A stretch of 64,000 bases of DNA from Rhineura floridana (GCF_030035675.1 NC_084483.1:1543501-1607500); one strand, 5' to 3'; shown: positions 45,826 through 58,034, counted from the stretch's first letter. The notes: generated by a model from the letters alone, not told the origin. Translations and numbers: made by a program.

Positions 45826-46027
45826 GACCTGGGAGAGTGGCAGGGAGGGGAGGAGGAGGGGAGGGGAGGAGATTGGGTGGGTGGGCACTGGGCAGAGGGG
45901 AAGCCCTTTCCTTTCCAAAAGGAAAACATTGTGACCAGTGTCATTGCTTTTCAGTGTTTCCCGCACCTTTTTATTCTACAGCAGGCACATGTAGCCTCCC
46001 ACACAAATTTAAATCAAAGCTGTCCCT

Positions 46028-46318
46028 GGCCACATTCACACCAGACCGTCATTAAACTTTGGAAAGTCATGGCTTCTCTCAAAAAATCCTGGGAAGTGTA
46101 GTTAGTGAAGGGTGCTGAGAGTTGCTAGGAGATGCCCTGTTCCTCTCCCAGATGTTCAGTTAGGGTGACTGACTGTTAAACCAGTCTGGCCACTGGAGCT
46201 CTGTCAGTGTAATAGCAGTCTCCTCTCAGCACCCTTCACAAACTACACTTCCCAGTATTCTTTGGGGGAAGACATGACTATCTCACATGAAATCAAAGTC
46301 TGGTGTGGGTGTAGCCCC
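46028..46318. mobile_element. foldback MITE with ~100-bp inverted arms
   Basis: Left arm: CCACATTCACACCAGACCG, then TCCTGGGAAGTGTAGTTAGT, then AAGGGTGCTGAGAG. Right arm is its reverse complement, ending AAGTCTGGTGTGGGTGTAG. No coding capacity. TSD not resolved. Confidence 0.8.
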
Positions 46319-46319
46319 C

Positions 46320-48000
46320 TGATTAGGCAAGCCAAGCAACGGTGAGTCTGGCCTTTAGAACACTGACAGTTGGTTCTTACTGAGCATGCCCAACATTATC
46401 ATTGAGTTCAAGCCAAAATTTATTAAATTAATTAAAAATCAGCCAGACATTTTTTTAAAACTTTTAAACTGCAGGAGATGAAGGTCAGCGTATGGTGCAA
46501 GGTCAGTAACAGGATTACAGATACTCTGTAAACATGGCTGATTTTTAATGAATTTCAACAGATTATGAGAACTCTGACAGAAAAAAGTCCAGACGGGGTC
46601 TGGTTTTCTCTCTCTCTTTTTTTACACTTTGAACTCTCGATTCTTTCTGACAGTTTTGTGAATCACCATGAAAATTGAGAGGGTTGTTAAGCAATTGTTT
46701 CTGAGTTCAGGAGTATAAGTTTTGTAAGGTTTTGTTTTGAAATGAGCTTATGGGAAGCATCAGAATGGAAAGGGGGGTATTTTCAATTTAACATTGCGGA
46801 ATGTGAGAAATCCACGCTGGCTATAGTATACAGCCACTCTCGTGGCTATATAATTTAGGGCATGTCTATAACGTTCGTTTACCATGGGCCAATGTGGTGT
46901 TGAAATGGATTTAACACACAGCTGACCTGCAACATCTCTGAAAACATCAAGGAAGCGGCTCAAGTGGATCAGGAGCCTGTTTGACATGATTTGAATTGTA
47001 CTTCAAATGCCTTGGCTACAAACAGGGATGGGAAGAAATACACCCATTCATTCTTGACCTGGCAATCACGGATGTTGCTTGTTGTTGCTGTAATCTATTC
47101 AGGATGAATAGTGCTGTACAGCGTAGCATATACTAAAAAGTGTAATATAAACAGAAAGGAACCAAAGGGAGAGAAGGAGAGGTGACTCGAGAAGAGGAGA
47201 AAGAGGCATTGGTTAAAAAAATAATAGAGAGGAGAGAGAGGAGCGTGGCAAAGCTAACAAAGAATGAGTGTGAGCAAACACCACTACATGTCCTTATGTC
47301 TCTTTGACACTTGCCTTTGTTAAAACACACCTTAAAGCATATCTTTTAATTCATGGATTCCCGCAGTCTGGTTTGCAGTTGAATTAGTAACTCCACTTAC
47401 CCCTTACATTTTCATTGCTCTTGTTCCCCAAGCATTCTACCTGCTTTGATTTCTTTTTAACCTTCTAGGTTCTCTGTTTAGCCTCCCTTGAAAAAGCTGC
47501 ACATCTTTTATCGCATGCCTGTGGGCAGGAATGGCTGTCTGTGGGATTTGGAAGGAGAGGGGTGACACCAGATAGGCATTCTGGGAGGGCAGCAAAAAAG
47601 GGTGGGGTAGACCTGTCTCTTCCCTTTGTCCATTCCTTGTAGTACAGAATGGGGTCTTTGTAGGTAGCAGTATCGATTTTCAATTTAAAATGGAATCTTA
47701 AATCGACTTCTGGTTATTTGGTTGTATTTGCATGATTCTCCTGACAGATTATTAAAAGGACTAAGCCTTACCCTTATGTCCTTGGGATAGCCAATTACCC
47801 ATACATAACCATGAGGCATGTTAACATCTAGACAGAGAGACAGACAGACAAATAATGTGGGGAGATATAGACAGGGGCAATTTCTGCCTTATGTATCCAT
47901 ATATTCTGGAACAATCTCAAAAACTTAGATGAATACCAGGGGTGGGGGAGAATCTCCATCTCTACAAAAGAGATTTCCTGTGCTGATCCAATCTCTAGAT
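46320..48000. other. unique DNA, possible conserved noncoding segment near 46830-46990
   Basis: No repeat family or gene is recognised. 46830-46990 is complex and repeat-free (AGCTGACCTGCAACATCTCT and flanks) and may be a conserved noncoding element. Confidence 0.3.
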
Positions 48001-48012
48001 TACACTCTAAAT

Positions 48013-48185
48013 TAGTGGTTCTGAACCTTTTTTTGAGTCACAGATCCCTTTGAGAATCTGATGAAAGCTATCCCCCCCCAATAAATAAATAAACAAATAA
48101 ATTATTTTATTTCATGGGAAATTGATTTTTTGTGCCTGGTTCACAGACCCCTTAAAGCCCATGGACCACAGGTTAAGAACCCCTG
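48013..48185. mobile_element. small hAT-type MITE (Charlie/MER5-like), 173 bp
   Basis: The ends TAGTGGTTCTGAACC and GGTTAAGAACCCCTG are inverted repeats close to the CAGTGGTTCTCAACC ends of Charlie-group hAT elements. An 8-bp duplication with one mismatch (CTCTAAAT at 48005-48012, CTCTAGAT at 48186-48193) flanks it. Confidence 0.75.
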
Positions 48186-48199
48186 CTCTAGATCCTCCC

Positions 48200-49080
48200 T
48201 ATTATCTCCCTGTAATAAAATCGCAGCACCACTGAAAAGCTATGGCAGAATTTGCATGAGCATTCAACAGTACCAAACCTCCAGCCTGTAAATAGTGTCA
48301 CAACTTCAGCCTGTCTCCTCACCCCCACCCCAAAGTGTGTGTGTGCGTGCATGCACGCGTGCTCATGTGGAGTGGCAAGTGGAGCAGTGGGTGCTCTGTA
48401 GTTTTGCTTAAGCCAGGCAATTTTGCAGTTTCATAAACACTATTGATTCAGAAGCGGCATGGACTCATGGTTCCCATCACAAAGCCATACAACAGCTGAG
48501 GGAGTCTGAAGAATCCTACTTCTCCACCCAGAGCCCAAAACCCTCAAGAGTGCTGCTTACACTAAGTTAGCATCATTAATTCAAATGCACAGAGCTTTGC
48601 CATGATTTACTCTCCAAACAGCCTTCACACTGCGGTTTGGAGCATGAATTTGGCTCAGTCACTTGAACACCAGCCTTTTCAACACAGCATTAGCGACCAA
48701 AGCAGAGCCCTGTTTAGACATGTTAAAAAGATAGCCTAACTCACCAGCTATCGGTGGGGTTTTCCTGTATCCTGTCATCTCCCCTCAGCTGAGATGCTGC
48801 TGGCACGGAACTTCTAAAGGGTTTGAGTTTTTTGATGCAACAATAGCATGACTAGAATGGTTTCTGTTTAGGGAGGGGAAGGAAGCCTTTAAGCTGCAAT
48901 ACAGAACTGGTTCTTATTACAAATAAAGCTAAGCCATAGGTTACAGCACAAGTCCCCCCCCACACACACACACAAATTGCTGGAAGAATGCTGAAAGCAG
49001 CAGCAGATCCTGCGGTAGTTATAATGGAACTACAAGTAGTGCAAATCAAAGTGCAACAGGCTCAACCTTCCAACCAAACA
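48200..49080. other. unique DNA, no feature recognised
   Basis: Includes a short GT/GC alternating patch (48336-48362) and a short CA run (48960-48974). No gene is seen. Confidence 0.4.
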
Positions 49081-49084
49081 GCAA

Positions 49085-49378
49085 TATCTGTAAAGATTTT
49101 CAGGAAATGGGATCATGGTGCAGGATGTGAAATAATGGGCTCAAGTTACAGGAAGCCGGATTTTGGCAGAACATCAGAAAAAAACTTCCTAACTGTTAGA
49201 ACAGTACAATAATTACCTCGGGAGCTGGTGGACTCCCCAACACTGGAGGCCTTCAAGAGGCAGCTGGACAGGCACCTGTCTGATATGCTTTAAATTGGAT
49301 TCCTGCATTGAACAGGGGGCTGGACTTGATGACCTTGTAGGCCTCTTTCTTCCCTACTGTTCTATGAGTCTATGGCCA
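49085..49378 (+). mobile_element. CR1-type LINE 3' end
   Basis: The coding remnant YRKPDFGRTSEKNFLTVRT passes, after a frameshift, to VDSPTLEAFKRQLDRHL, the classic CR1 ORF2 C-terminus. The CR1 3' UTR follows, with GGGGGCTGGACTTGATGACC and the terminal TTCTATGAG octamer-like repeat. Confidence 0.85.
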
Positions 49379-49499
49379 GACTGCTGGCTAGCAGGAATCA
49401 CACCTTCAAAGCCTGCTGGGATATATTTCTTTGCACCTAAATAGGTAAGAGTCCTACCTACGAAGATCATGCAACTTCCCTGAGCCCCAGTCAGCCTAA

Positions 49500-49571
49500 C
49501 CCAATGGTCAGGGATGGTGGGAATTGTAGTCCAGTGACGTCTGGAGGGCCAAAGGTTCCTCAGCCCTGCTT
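49500..49571. mobile_element. half of a TTTGGCCCTCC-family MITE
   Basis: GGGATGGTGGGAATTGTAGT and GTCTGGAGGGCCAAAGGTTC form the right arm of the family, ending in CAGCCCTGC. Confidence 0.7.
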
Positions 49572-49654
49572 TAAAGCAATGAACAGAAGTGTGGCTCTCC
49601 ACCAGTACACTGCATCATGGCACTGGATTATAATAAACTGGAAAGACCCTTACA

Positions 49655-49800
49655 AGTGGAGCAGGGATAGCCAACAAGGTGCCCTCCAGGTGTTGCTGGA
49701 CTCCAGCTCCCATCATCCCTAACCATTGGCCATGGTGGCTGATGATGATGGAAGTTGAGACCAACAACATCCGGAGGCCACTGTATTTGCTACCTCTGGA
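49655..49800. mobile_element. foldback MITE (TTTGGCCCTCC family)
   Basis: Both arms are present: GTGCCCTCCAGGTGTTGCTG on the left, CAACAACATCCGGAGGCCAC on the right, with CCATCATCCCTAACCATTGG between. Confidence 0.75.
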
Positions 49801-49801
49801 C

Positions 49802-51480
49802 TCAAGCATAGGAGGGAGAGATGCCAGCAAAGGATGCCAAGAATGAGGAATAATCTGAGAATTTTACAGGAGCACCTGCCCTACAATTAGGCAGGATAAG
49901 GAGGTCAACCTCGAGAGGCAGATTTGGGGATGTAAAGGGCAGCCAGTGATCAAGGATTAATTTATTATATTTTACCACCCTTGAGGGCACCATTTAGGCA
50001 GTCTGCCTCAGGCACCAAAATGTCTTGACTTGCATCATCTTTCTTTGATGGGATGCATCTGTGCTCAACAGAGAGATATTGGACTGGATTTTTTAAAAAA
50101 ATGCTGAGGTGTTAAGAGCACTCGTGAGACCTTTTAGAGACAAAACAGTCTTTTTAAAACAGTGAACACCAGCAAATCCAGACCCCATACACACATGCGT
50201 GCACACATTTTGTGACAATTTACCCTGATTTCCTCCCTGTTTACTGAATTCTGTGTGAATGGCGATGTTTGTGCCCTAAATACATTTTATTTATACATAT
50301 GTACAAAATTACAGAGGATTTTTTAACTTCAAATTGTCTGCTGGAATTTTTTAAAAAAATACTTTGAATAAGATTCTTGAAAATAAGGGAAACGAGTTTC
50401 AAATAATCTTAGAAATATTAACTGCTGTAATTTACACACACTAGCCCTAAGCCTATCAACTTGAAAATAAATCCTGTTTATTTCAGTGAACTTATTTAAG
50501 GCTACAGTCCTATACACATTTACGACAGTATAATTAAACGTATTGGGACCGACTTCAGAGTAGACATCCATACTGCTGTTGCCTTGTTTTGTTTTAAACA
50601 GGAATCCATCAAGTGAATTTAAATGAGGACATGTGGCCAATTTTTAATCAACATTTTGTTAAAATATTTTCAAATACTTATGATCAACATAGTATAGACA
50701 TACAGTATGGCTTTCCCTTTTGCCAAAGTGAACAGAAATGGAAAAAAAGCAGCTCTGACAAGCTACATGTAATGTAGTCCATGTATTGTTTTGTAATTAC
50801 TACCGTCTCTCCTGATACTACCATTTATTCTGTTTTCACACCCAGAGAATGCTTGTCAAAAACGTTCTTTCCGAGAACCTCAAGGGGACAATGGCTGCTG
50901 AGACCATGGCTTCTCTACATCCCACCCCACACAGAAATTCTCATCTGTTCATTGCAAGCACACACTAAATCTTCAGACTTGTTGGAAGTAACTCCTACTA
51001 TTTCAGTGGCCTTTCTCGATAAAGTGCGTAGACTCTGGCCTTACAGAACTCTTTCACAGTTTCCATGACACATAGTTACAAGTAGTTTAATATTTGATGC
51101 CTAGTATGATCCATTTTCTCTTCAGCATTAATTATCCACAATCACCACAACTTTTTTTCCCAACTAGGCATCTGAGTCCACAACCCGGTTCAAACCAAAT
51201 CCAAATGACGTGTCAACGGGGCGGTGAATGGGGACGTTCAAATGGTTTTGTGTTTTCAAAAGAGAGAGACCCACCGACAGAACCGTCTGTGTCCAAGAAA
51301 GAGGTCCCAGTGTGAAAGGGAGGGGGGGCGCCTTCTCGGTGTTATTTGGGTTTCTCTAATGGAGCTTAATTACTTTTAACCTCTGGAAGCAATTAGGTAA
51401 CCGTCCTTTGAAGTGAGACAGACAACTTGTCATGCTGAGGGCAGCAGAATGCCAGTAATTGTTTTCGTTATATGCAATGT
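49802..51480. other. unique DNA with one palindromic-motif relic
   Basis: A palindromic-motif copy lies at about 50500-50570 (TTGGGACCGACTTCAGAGTA). The remaining sequence shows no gene or repeat I can name. A 103-codon minus frame at 50329-50640 overlaps the relic and has no recognised motif. Confidence 0.4.
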
Positions 51481-51490
51481 GAACAGACTC

Positions 51491-51536
51491 GTGTGTGTGT
51501 GTGTTGTGTGTGGGGTGTGTGTGTGCGTGCATGTGT
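51491..51536. repeat. imperfect (GT)n microsatellite
   Basis: GT-rich run with TTG and GGG breaks, just upstream of the GC-rich block. Confidence 0.85.
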
Positions 51537-52894
51537 GAATATCGTTATGAAAACTTTGGGGTGGTCAAGATTTGGGATATGTGTTGATGAACATACTGTA
51601 AACTGCAAAGCCTGTGGAGAGTAATGCATGTTTCTGGCTATTCTGCCAGCATAGCTGTCCCGGTGCCATACAAAGCAGTAGCTCTGAACGGAACTGAAAT
51701 GGTAAAAATGCCCCCTCCCCAAAAAGGTGAGAGCGGGCAACTGCAGCATCTCCTTCCAGCGCCCACATCCTCTGATCTGCCTCCGCATTGTGGCCAGTTC
51801 CGTCGCGGGTGCTTTCCCCCTGAGCACACGTCGACCAAAGGGAAGCCCGAATGTCAGCGGCGATTGCGAGCTGCAAACAAGAGAGAGAGGGCTGACCCTG
51901 AGAAGAGGGCGCGGCGGGGCGGGCTGGGGCGGATGGGCCGCCTTCGAGCCCCTTGGGGCAGCAGGTGTTCTGACCCAGACGGAGCCGGACTAAGCGCTGT
52001 CGGGGTGCCTCATGAAGGGCGACCCCAGCGACTCTTCTGGGATCGGGTCCCAGCAGGCAGAGACGCGCGGAGCCTCCGCTGATCCCCGAGGCGGCCTCGC
52101 TCGCGCTGCCCTTGCCAACCCGGCGCCAAGGCCATGCCTGCCTCTCCGCCGGGCTGGCCGCTGGCTGGCTCCGAGGAAGCCCTATGGGGGGGCTGCCCCG
52201 CGGGGCGAGCGCGAGCCCAGCCGCCTTGGCCCCAGGGTCTCCGGTTAGCCGGGCTGCAAGGCGACGCGCCCTACGGCGAAGCCAAAACGCCGCGGGGCTC
52301 ACTCGCGAGTCCCCCGGCTCGGATCGGGCGGTGAAGTCCCGTCGACCCCCAGGGGCGCAAGTGCTGACGCCGCTTGGGCCGGCCTGGCGGAGGCGATCCG
52401 CGAGCTGGGGTGGGAAAAGAGCCCTCCCTGCGGGCTCTCGTGGCAGCGGCGTGAGACTGGGGCAGCTCCACAGCCCGGGGCTAAACGCGGGTGGGGGTCG
52501 CTCCCTTTTCGGTAGGGTTAAAAACTGCCGTGAGGAAGGCGTCCGCCCCCTTGGCCGCCCTCGGGAGCCCCGGGGAGATCAGCCTGCCCTTCACCTCCTT
52601 GCGACGGGGATCCCCAGCCGGCTCCAGGGGCTTGGGCCCGCCTCGGCTGCCCTCGGGTTTGCTCGTACTCCTCAGCAGCCGAGGAGGCCGGGCGCGAGGC
52701 GGAACCCTTTCACCTGAGAATGCCCGACGTCCCCCTGGCAGCCGGAGGGAGGGTGGGAGTCTCCCCCACCGCAGCGGCTTCTGCTCAAGAAGTTCTCTCT
52801 CTGGTCTGTCTCCCTTTGGCTAGACAAAGCCACCCTTCCGCCTTTCCTTCACCTCAACCTGAGAGACAGAGAGGGGGGGGGATCCCTTATTTAT

Positions 52895-53160
52895 TTGCAC
52901 ATCATCTTTATCAGGTGGCGGAGGCGAAGCCTGAGCTCTGCCTCTGCGGCCGGAGGCTAGATTCCCTCGCGCGCTCCCATAAAAAGCGAGACGTTGACCA
53001 GCTTCGGGGCGGGAGCGTTATCTGGCCTCTTCACTATATAGCCTGGGCAACACATAAATCTCGCGGTTACTACCCCCGCAATAAAACTGCAGCGGACGGG
53101 ACCCCTCGCGATCGCCGCCTTCATCATCTCCTCTCGCCGGGCCTTTAAATCTTCCCCGCA
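52895..53160. promoter_or_regulatory. candidate regulatory core with GATA/E-box and CDX-like sites
   Basis: This is an AT-bearing island inside the CpG block. CTTTATCAGGTGGCGG (about 52908-52923) combines an inverted GATA site with an E-box-like CAGGTG. TATATAGCC (about 53034-53042), CACATAAATC (about 53050-53059) and GCAATAAAAC (about 53078-53087) resemble TATA or CDX/HOX-type sites. Sites of this kind are short and can occur by chance; the call rests on their clustering. Confidence 0.35.
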
Positions 53161-53604
53161 CCCATCTCCAGCCCCCGAGGCACCGGCGCGGCGTCGGCCC
53201 ATGGTTGCGTCTTGGTCGCCCCAGCAGGCCCCGGGCTGCTGCCGCGGCCCCCTCGCTTTTCCGGATGCCCCTGCCCGGGTCCCGACCCCGCTCTCGAGTC
53301 GTGGGGTTTTCCCTTGGTCAACCCCGCCAGGGCTCCCGGCTCCCGGGGCTGTTGCAGCGAGGCCCCGCCGGGCAATAGGGTTCCTTCGCCGGGTTTCGAC
53401 TGGAGCGTGCCCGCCCTTTAACACATAAATCGCTCGCCCGTCGCGGGAGGGGGGGGGCGAGTGCAGGGCGAAGGGATATTCACCGGCTGCCGGCTGGCAC
53501 CTTCAATTCTGAAAGTACCATCTTCTGGAAAGGTGGAAGTCAGCCCCGATGCCTGCGCCGGCCGCACCTCCCGCGAAAATCCTACTAAGAGCGCAGTAGT
53601 TGAA

Positions 53605-53740
53605 GCCTGGAGAGGCAGCCAAATGTCGTTGGACCCCCCACGCCCATCCGCCCTAGCCAGCTCGGCCAATGCCCAGGGCTGATGGGTGCGGTCGTCCAGC
53701 AACGTCTGGAGGGCACCAGGTTGGCGCCCCCAACCTTAAC
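53605..53740. mobile_element. CpG-rich relic of the TTTGGCCCTCC MITE family
   Basis: CCAAATGTCGTTGGAC on the left and CCAGCAACGTCTGGAGGGCA on the right mirror each other as in the other copies. The relic keeps many CpGs where copies outside the block read TpG or CpA. Confidence 0.65.
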
Positions 53741-54559
53741 ACAAGCTCCATGGAACGAGCAACGAAGAGCCGCCTTTGGGAGCGCGAGGATCCCACCAGA
53801 GGAAGGTGAAAGGTGCTCCACGTGTCTCTGCTGACCTGGAGACCAGGAGTTGTGCGAAGGGGCGGCCACGCTCGCCTGGCAACAGGGGAGATTAGACGAG
53901 GAGCGCCTGCGAACTTCCTCAGCCCAAGCCACGCTGGCTCTCTCCCCACAGCCCCCGCTTCGGTCCCCACAGCAGGATCATCCAGCTCTGCGACGGCAAC
54001 CTTGTCTGCCAGACCTTCTTTCCCCAGCCCTGAAAACAGCGCGGGGTCCCCCCTGCCCTGCTTCCAGCCCCACAGCCATTTTAAAGGCTTCTTTCCCGGC
54101 ACCCCCAAGCTGCCTGCACTCCCTTCTGTTCACACGTCGTTCAGTAGCTCCAAGGACGACGCGGTGGATGGGAGACAGTGACGCGCAGCAGGACGCGAAT
54201 TCCAGCTCGCTTTCTGTGGGAGGCTGCGGGTGGTGATGGGGGGATGCCACTCAGCTCCCTACGACGCACCCCAGAAGCTTCGAGCGACCGAAGCAACCGC
54301 AAGGATCGGGGCCACCGACTGGTTCCGGGCAGCGTCCCAGCCAAAAGGGCCGCAGAGAAACGAAGAGCGGAGAGAGACGTCAAGAAGGCGGCGTCGATCT
54401 CTTTGGTCTTCCTTGTTGCTCTGTCAACGACCTGCCCTCCCAATCCCACTTCGCTTTTGACTCGCGGGGGAGAGAGCAGCCAAAACAAAACCGACAATGC
54501 CGCGGCTGGCGCGCTCCTGAACCTCTTGCCGTGGAAAATCAAAATCAAAACCAAACACA

Positions 54560-56200
54560 CTTTTCGGAGTAGCATTTATGTACAATCGCCCTTTTCTTTT
54601 AATTGTATTTCATCAGGACAGGGAGATCTACTGAGTTTTTTTACGTTCATAAAAATACCAAACTATCAGCAACCTAAGACTCAGGACGAGAGGCGGAAAA
54701 ATGCAACGTTTGGGCGGCGGGGGTGGGGTGGGGGAATGAGATTATTTATACCTTTGACATTTAAAAGAGGATAATTAATTTGTGCTGCTTGCATTAATAT
54801 TGTTGAGGAAGGCATCCTAGACAGCAGAAAGGGGGGGGCAGGGAAAGCTGGCTTGCAGGTCAGTGTTTGTCTCTCCGCCGCCCCTTTCAGATCTGTAATC
54901 AATCACTGGAGGCGGGAATATTGTAAAGATTCGATAGATTAAAATGCAAATGAAAAGTAGAATAAGAAACATTAACATGGCAATCAAAGATTTAATAATC
55001 GTAAATCACGGGGTTTTTTTGTTGCTGTTGCAGCTGCAGTTTGCTTTATATATATTTAAAAACTTTAATTATGTTCGTTCTATAAATAAATAATTTCTGA
55101 ACCCGGACTAAATTTTTCAGGATTTTAACCAGGAGCTCTGGTATTCAGTATTATTCCTCTCTTTCAAAACTGTACGAAGGACGCGTTTTGATTGATTTAT
55201 GAAAGGGCGGGAAAGGAAATCTTCTCAAATGGCATTCAACATTAAACCTAAATTCTGATACATGTAAACATTGTTGTTTCAAAATCCAACTTATATATTT
55301 GCTTATATCGCTCAAGCACTGGTCAAACTGGGGGAGGGGAGGGGGGTTAAAAAAAAGATGCAAGAGGAAGGAGAGACGTGATTGCCACAATAATGACATT
55401 AACATCCAGACTGAGTTATTCGCCGGTGCTGTCATTTTCAAATTTAGGAGAAATGTTCGTTACAAAATTGTGCTAGTCATCGGTTGAGCAGAAAAACAAT
55501 GCCAGTCACTCTTTCCTCCTCCTCCAGAGCTCTTTTACAGCTCCGTTCTCCAAAATAAAACAATTATAACAATCAACAACAACAAACACAACTAGGAGAT
55601 GTTTGTTGCTGACAATTTCACGGAAGAAAACGCTATTTAGGCCCTTTCCGCACTTTCGTTGAAGTTCAGGTTTTCGTAATGCAGCCGATTTTACACGTGG
55701 ACCTTGGGTACACTTACCTGAAGGTCGGTCCCATCATTCATTGGAGTGGTCCTTCCTTTTTCATATAAAGGGCATTTAAGTTTGCGTGGTGGCAGTTCAA
55801 TGGGCTTTCAGTGGGACTACACACAAAATACACCCCCCCAAGGCAGAATGGGGGGAGAAGCCGTCTGAACTGGATTCTACATGGAACCTGTTTCTTTTTA
55901 CATATCTCACACCCCCATAGTAAATGCAGTTGCTATTAGTTCTTATCACAGACTTCAGTTAAATTCACTTTCATGTAACTCTGTTAAGATTTCATGCATC
56001 TCACTGCCATAACATTTACTTGGGACTTAAATTCCACAGAAGGTAACTGGATTTGTTTCCAAGTATATAAATTGCTGTGATTATGATACCCGAGGATGCA
56101 TACCGAAGACAAGGACGATTTTACACACTTCTTGCAGGGCTGAAATCCTGAGCATTTCTTTAAGTGCAGTTGAAATCAATGGAGCATACGACTAAATAGT
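54560..56200. other. AT-rich, repeat-free segment with TAAT cores
   Basis: It contains AGAGGATAATTAATTTG (about 54767-54783), ATGCAAATGAAAAG (54943-54956, an octamer-like word), CTTTAATTATGTTC (55063-55076) and TTGATTGATTTATG (55187-55200). No repeats and no coding signal are seen. It looks like clustered conserved noncoding elements, but this cannot be shown from one sequence. Confidence 0.35.
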
Positions 56201-56730
56201 TGGACTTATTTGGATCGCCGCGCAAAACGCGCGCCCGCGCAGACATCCTGTGCCCTCTCCCCCTGCAACACGCTGATTTGATTTGCCGTATGGATCGTTG
56301 TCACAACTTTCCCTGGTACGCCATCGGGTTCAACTAATCAGACCCGATTCCCTCCTCAGCTGACAAAGGGACTTCACTTGAGCCTGCCGGAGTAGCCTGT
56401 TCAGGGATAAGATGTTGATGTTTCTGACTGGTCAGGTAACTAAATTGCTAGCCGCCAAGCTACCTAAAGCGAAGTGATCTAATTGAGGAGCTGGAGGCGA
56501 TCACGCTAAATTTGCAGCCCGCATTAATTAAACTGGGGGTACGGGGTGGGAGAAAAGTGGGACTTAACTAGAGGGCTTTAAAGCGGTGCGGGCAGCTAAG
56601 TGCTTCCAGATATAGTCTTTGTCAACTTCCCTATAGAGCTCCATTAATCAAAAAAGAGGGGAGTTGCAAAGGGCGGAGCGGGGCGGGCGAGGGGGGAAAT
56701 CGCGGGTGCCTATTCCCAACTTTCATGTGC
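56200..56730. promoter_or_regulatory. candidate conserved noncoding element
   Basis: The sequence is complex and repeat-free, with several binding-site-like words: ACTAATCAGACC (56334-56345), GATCTAATTGAGGAG (56477-56491), TTAATTAAAC (about 56525-56534) and CCATTAATCAAAA (56641-56653). The composition and the lack of repeats fit an enhancer-type element. Confidence 0.35.
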
Positions 56731-56759
56731 CCACTTTTGACAAGGCGTGTTCTGAGCCT

Positions 56760-57240
56760 CGCACACTTCTCCCCAATCATTGGCTGCTTCTTATTTCGTT
56801 GAAATGCAAGCCAGGTACTCGATTCAACATTTCCGCAAAAGGTTACACAAACCTCTGCAAGACAAAAACACAGTGGTGATATCCGTGCACCACCAGGGAT
56901 CACACACCAGATCACCCCCCCACCCCAGTGCAGTTCTAGAGTTGTGTGTGTGTGTGTGCGTGCGCGCGTGCGTATGGTCAAACAGTACTTTGGCATCTCC
57001 TGACCCCACAATGCGCGGCTCGGTTTCATTGATCATCTCCCCTCCCCATCTCACCCCTCCCCTTTATGAGATAATGCAATTACAAACATCAATAAGAAGC
57101 TGCAAGGGGAATCATTATGCGGTGACAGTGATAAATGACGGTGCAGAAATAGCACGCTTTTTTCTAACAGTCCAGGAGCCCAGGGGCTTTGGGGGACTGA
57201 ACACAGTCACCAAGGAAACAGATGACATCCAAAATGGCAC
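56760..57240. promoter_or_regulatory. candidate conserved noncoding element with GT tract
   Basis: The complex segment at 57060-57240 (GAGATAATGCAATTACAAAC near 57067, then GTCACCAAGGAAACAGATGA) is repeat-free. A GT/GC alternating run (56944-56972) interrupts the 5' part. Open frames here change frame inside the GT run and are not credible. Confidence 0.3.
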
Positions 57241-57379
57241 CAAAGGGGGGGGGAACGAGCAGTCTTTTCTTTTGCCTTTCACTCTTTCTCCCCCTCCCCC
57301 TCTTTACTCCAAAGAGTTAGTTTTGGCATTAGAAACAGCTGCCACACAGACATTTAGTTATTTCACACATTAAAGCCCT

Positions 57380-58030
57380 GGAAGATTTTCTCTGTCCACT
57401 ACATAAAAATACAAAGCTGCTGACTGTTTAGGAGTTTATTAACTACCTTCCAGCAAGTACCTCGGGAAGCCAAACAAAAGCAGATCTTATGCTATCACAC
57501 TTCAAGGGTAAATGTTCCGATTCGGAAAGGGGATTGAACCCCCCCTTATCCCTCCCCCCCCTCACACACACACTTTGGTGTACTTTACGCCTTACAGCAG
57601 CTTAGTAAGGGCCGCCCTTTGCGTTATTCCAAGCCTTGAGACGCTGTGAATCTTCTTTTACCCTTTCAGTATACACAGAAAGGTCATACAAAGAGGGTGG
57701 AACACACAACACACACACACACACTTTAACATAAAGCTAGCTTTTAAAAAATTAAGCACACACTCTTCACATAAACAGCCTATTATTTGGGCGTGTGTAT
57801 CAAACATAATCGCAAACATTCATTGATACCAGTGTGCCATTCTTCCCAATAAAGGGTTCAGGATCGATGCATAAAGGCGATCCAGAGGAATGACTTCTTG
57901 TGACAAATTTCTTTATATTTCCCAGTCTTGGTGCTTGCCTTTGAAAAGGAAGTCTCTTCCTAACCCTTCTGGAACAACTGTTGTATGTTATATTATTGAC
58001 TAGCTACGGTGGACGCGTCTCTTGCCTTTA
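57380..58030. other. unique DNA with a CA run
   Basis: A CA run lies at about 57708-57725. No gene or repeat family is recognised. Confidence 0.35.
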
Positions 58031-58034
58031 CAGC

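Larger units (their letters stand above)
51640..54560. promoter_or_regulatory. large CpG-island-like block
   Basis: C+G and CpG density rise sharply here compared with the first 51 kb, strongest at 51840-52760 and 52940-53460. Several long frames occur on both strands (for example 245 codons at 51565-52302 on minus, 201 codons at 52112-52717 on plus), but they are rich in A/P/R/G, overlap each other and show no domain, as expected in GC-rich DNA where stop codons are rare. CpG islands of this size usually mark promoters of developmental or housekeeping genes. Direction and identity of any transcript are not visible. The only interspersed repeat I see inside is the relic at 53605-53740. Confidence 0.65.

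Noticed and set aside
51565-52302. 245-codon minus-strand open frame (and 201 codons at 52112-52717 plus)
   Set aside because: Both lie in the CpG-rich block, overlap on opposite strands, are rich in A/P/R/G, and show no domain or splice context. Long frames are expected where stop codons are rare.
54178-54774. 198-codon plus-strand open frame
   Set aside because: It passes from GC-rich to AT-rich DNA with no change in plausibility, has no motif, and ends in purine-rich sequence.
56780-57373. 197-codon plus-strand frame
   Set aside because: It runs through a GT/GC alternating tract and includes low-complexity C/V/R and P/L stretches. No domain recognised.
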